From the NCBI RefSeq assembly GCF_016598775.1, contig NZ_CP066802.1, forward strand, positions 620,001 to 684,000: a DNA stretch of 64,000 nucleotides, in the 5' to 3' direction. A program made the translations under genes and the position numbers. Under the pieces are notes generated by a model. It worked only from the letters and a program-made list of their open reading frames with translations, made no database searches and was not told where the DNA came from. Source of the stretch: Actinomyces weissii (GTDB lineage: Bacteria > Actinomycetota > Actinomycetes > Actinomycetales > Actinomycetaceae). The stretch's first letter is position 1. Each line of letters starts with the position of its first letter. Positions 63,173-64,000 of the stretch are shown here, piece by piece.

Positions 63173-63955
63173 TTAGCCGGAGAACAACGTGGTCTCGAAG
63201 GAGTAGCGGGCGGCCCGGTAGATGTGCGAGCCGAACTCGATCGCCCGCCCGGCGGCGTCGTAGGAGGTGCGCCGGGCGGTCAGCAGGGCGGTCCGGCGCT
63301 GCTCGGACAGGGCCTCCGCCTCCTTCTTGGTGGCGTTGCGCGCCCCGATCACCTGCGTGGCGGTATGCGGCACCGTGCCGCGCTCCCGCAGCAGGTCGTA
63401 CAGGCCCTGCTGCTCCAGCTCGGCCTCGGTGGGTGCCAGGTCGGCGGGCAGCAGGTTGTGCATCAAGGCGATGGGCTCGCCGTCGGCCAGGCGCAGGCGC
63501 TTGAGCGAGACGATCAGGGTGCCCGGCTCGGTCTCCAGCTGGGCGGCCTCCTCCGCCGTGGCCGGACGCTCCTCGTAGGAGAGGAGCTGTGTGGAGACCT
63601 GGTGCCCGGCGTCGGTCAGGTCAGACAGCAGGCTGGACAGCTGCATAGGCCGGTGCACGTGCGGGGAGGTGACCACGGTGCCCGCGCCACGACGGCGCGA
63701 GACCAGCCCCCGGTCAGCCAGGCTCTGCAGCGCCTGGCGGGTGGTCGGGCGGGAGACGTGCAGCCGCCGGGCCATGGAGACCTCGTCCTCTATGCGGGTG
63801 CCGGCCTTGAGGGTGCCCGCCAGGATAAGCGCGGCCAGCGGCTCAGAGATCTGCTGGTGCAGCGGGGTGCTGGAACCACGGTCTATGGAGAGCTCGGGCT
63901 GGAAAGGGCCGGGCTCCTGCGTGTGCGGCTCCGGGGCGGGGGCGTTACTTGCCAT
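63173..63955 (-). CDS. GntR-family regulator with UTRA ligand domain
   Basis: A HutC-type regulator of 260 residues from the ATG at 63,955, which has AGGAG upstream. The winged helix covers about 30-95 (PLHQQISEPLAALILAG, VSRPTTRQALQSLADRGLVS, RRRGAGTVVTS). The UTRA domain covers about 110-250 and ends YRAARYSFETTLFSG. UTRA regulators sense sugars and related small molecules. The inositol-dehydrogenase/transaldolase operon 2.8 kb away on the same strand, with a palindrome at its promoter, is the plausible target. The palindrome-like CTTATCATGGCTGACAAG just upstream of this gene suggests autoregulation. Confidence 0.88.
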   Translation of the reverse strand: MASNAPAPEPHTQEPGPFQPELSIDRGSSTPLHQQISEPLAALILAGTLKAGTRIEDEVSMARRLHVSRPTTRQALQSLADRGLVSRRRGAGTVVTSPHVHRPMQLSSLLSDLTDAGHQVSTQLLSYEERPATAEEAAQLETEPGTLIVSLKRLRLADGEPIALMHNLLPADLAPTEAELEQQGLYDLLRERGTVPHTATQVIGARNATKKEAEALSEQRRTALLTARRTSYDAAGRAIEFGSHIYRAARYSFETTLFSG

Positions 63956-64000
63956 GACAAGCTCCTACTAGTGGCTTGTCAGCCATGATAAGTGGCGGGG
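63956..64000 (-). promoter_or_regulatory. GntR leader with an inverted repeat
   Basis: On the minus strand CTTATCA and TGACAAG are separated by TGGC (an imperfect 18-bp palindrome at about 63,976-63,993). The half-site is shared with the operator at 61,206. The promoter itself is probably cut by the window edge. Confidence 0.4.

Overview
The window is high-GC DNA from an actinobacterium. The best fit is the family Actinomycetaceae (an Actinomyces-like organism), which is an inference from gene content and not from any search. Supporting signs are the spc/alpha ribosomal operons with actinobacterial features (zinc-ribbon S14, an L17 with a long Lys/Ala linker and a C-terminal domain), a WhiB3-like regulator, a GuaB3 paralogue, an LAXTG sortase substrate, frequent GTG starts, and several -10 boxes placed 6-7 nt before start codons as in leaderless transcripts.

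Layout. 287-13,581 holds the ribosomal and secretion block: rplN-rplX-rplE-rpsN-rpsH-rplF-rplR-rpsE-rpmD-rplO, then secY-adk-map, then infA-rpmJ-rpsM-rpsK-rpoA-rplQ. A two-gene cassette (TasA/camelysin-like secreted protein plus SipW-type signal peptidase) sits between map and infA. 13,582-16,800 is an accessory segment with a LAXTG surface protein, an IS982-type transposase remnant and several repeat arrays, bounded by inverted copies of a short repeat. 16,805-32,804 is mostly housekeeping: ROK sugar kinase, truA, rplM-rpsI, glmM, a flavin disulfide reductase, coaA, glmS, acpS, nnrD, alr, and the t6A genes tsaE-(membrane protein)-tsaB-rimI. 33,012-36,609 is sdhCAB.

36,700-39,878 carries a duplicated two-gene module on the minus strand: a DUF6318-like lipoprotein followed by a secreted PKD-like protein. 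One PKD copy is truncated against the sdh terminator, and a 194-bp stretch is identical between the two lipoprotein genes. After a TetR gene come tsaD, a methyltransferase, a SanA/DUF218 protein, a lone groES under a CIRCE operator, whiB, and guaB. An island at 49,083-51,806 (AT-richer hypothetical gene, interleaved inverted repeats, probable conjugation-element fragments, broken ISL3 transposase) separates guaB from a DnaQ-like exonuclease and guaB3. The end of the window holds ptsH, rnhA, ackA-pta, a two-gene inositol-dehydrogenase/transaldolase operon, a zeta-type toxin with an overlapping upstream partner, and a GntR/UTRA regulator.

The observation most worth a second look is a family of short repeats built on the core CGCGAGACCGGGACAT, with DnaA-box-like ends in some copies. 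Five loci occur in intergenic DNA. They take the form of a 62-bp perfect palindrome before secY, a 22-bp four-unit array after rplQ, and inverted pairs that bracket accessory DNA. A second repeat type has 23-bp inverted arms in which almost every mismatch is a G-T wobble. No tRNA, rRNA or CRISPR array was seen. All family assignments come from reading motifs and remembered family patterns. No database search was run.
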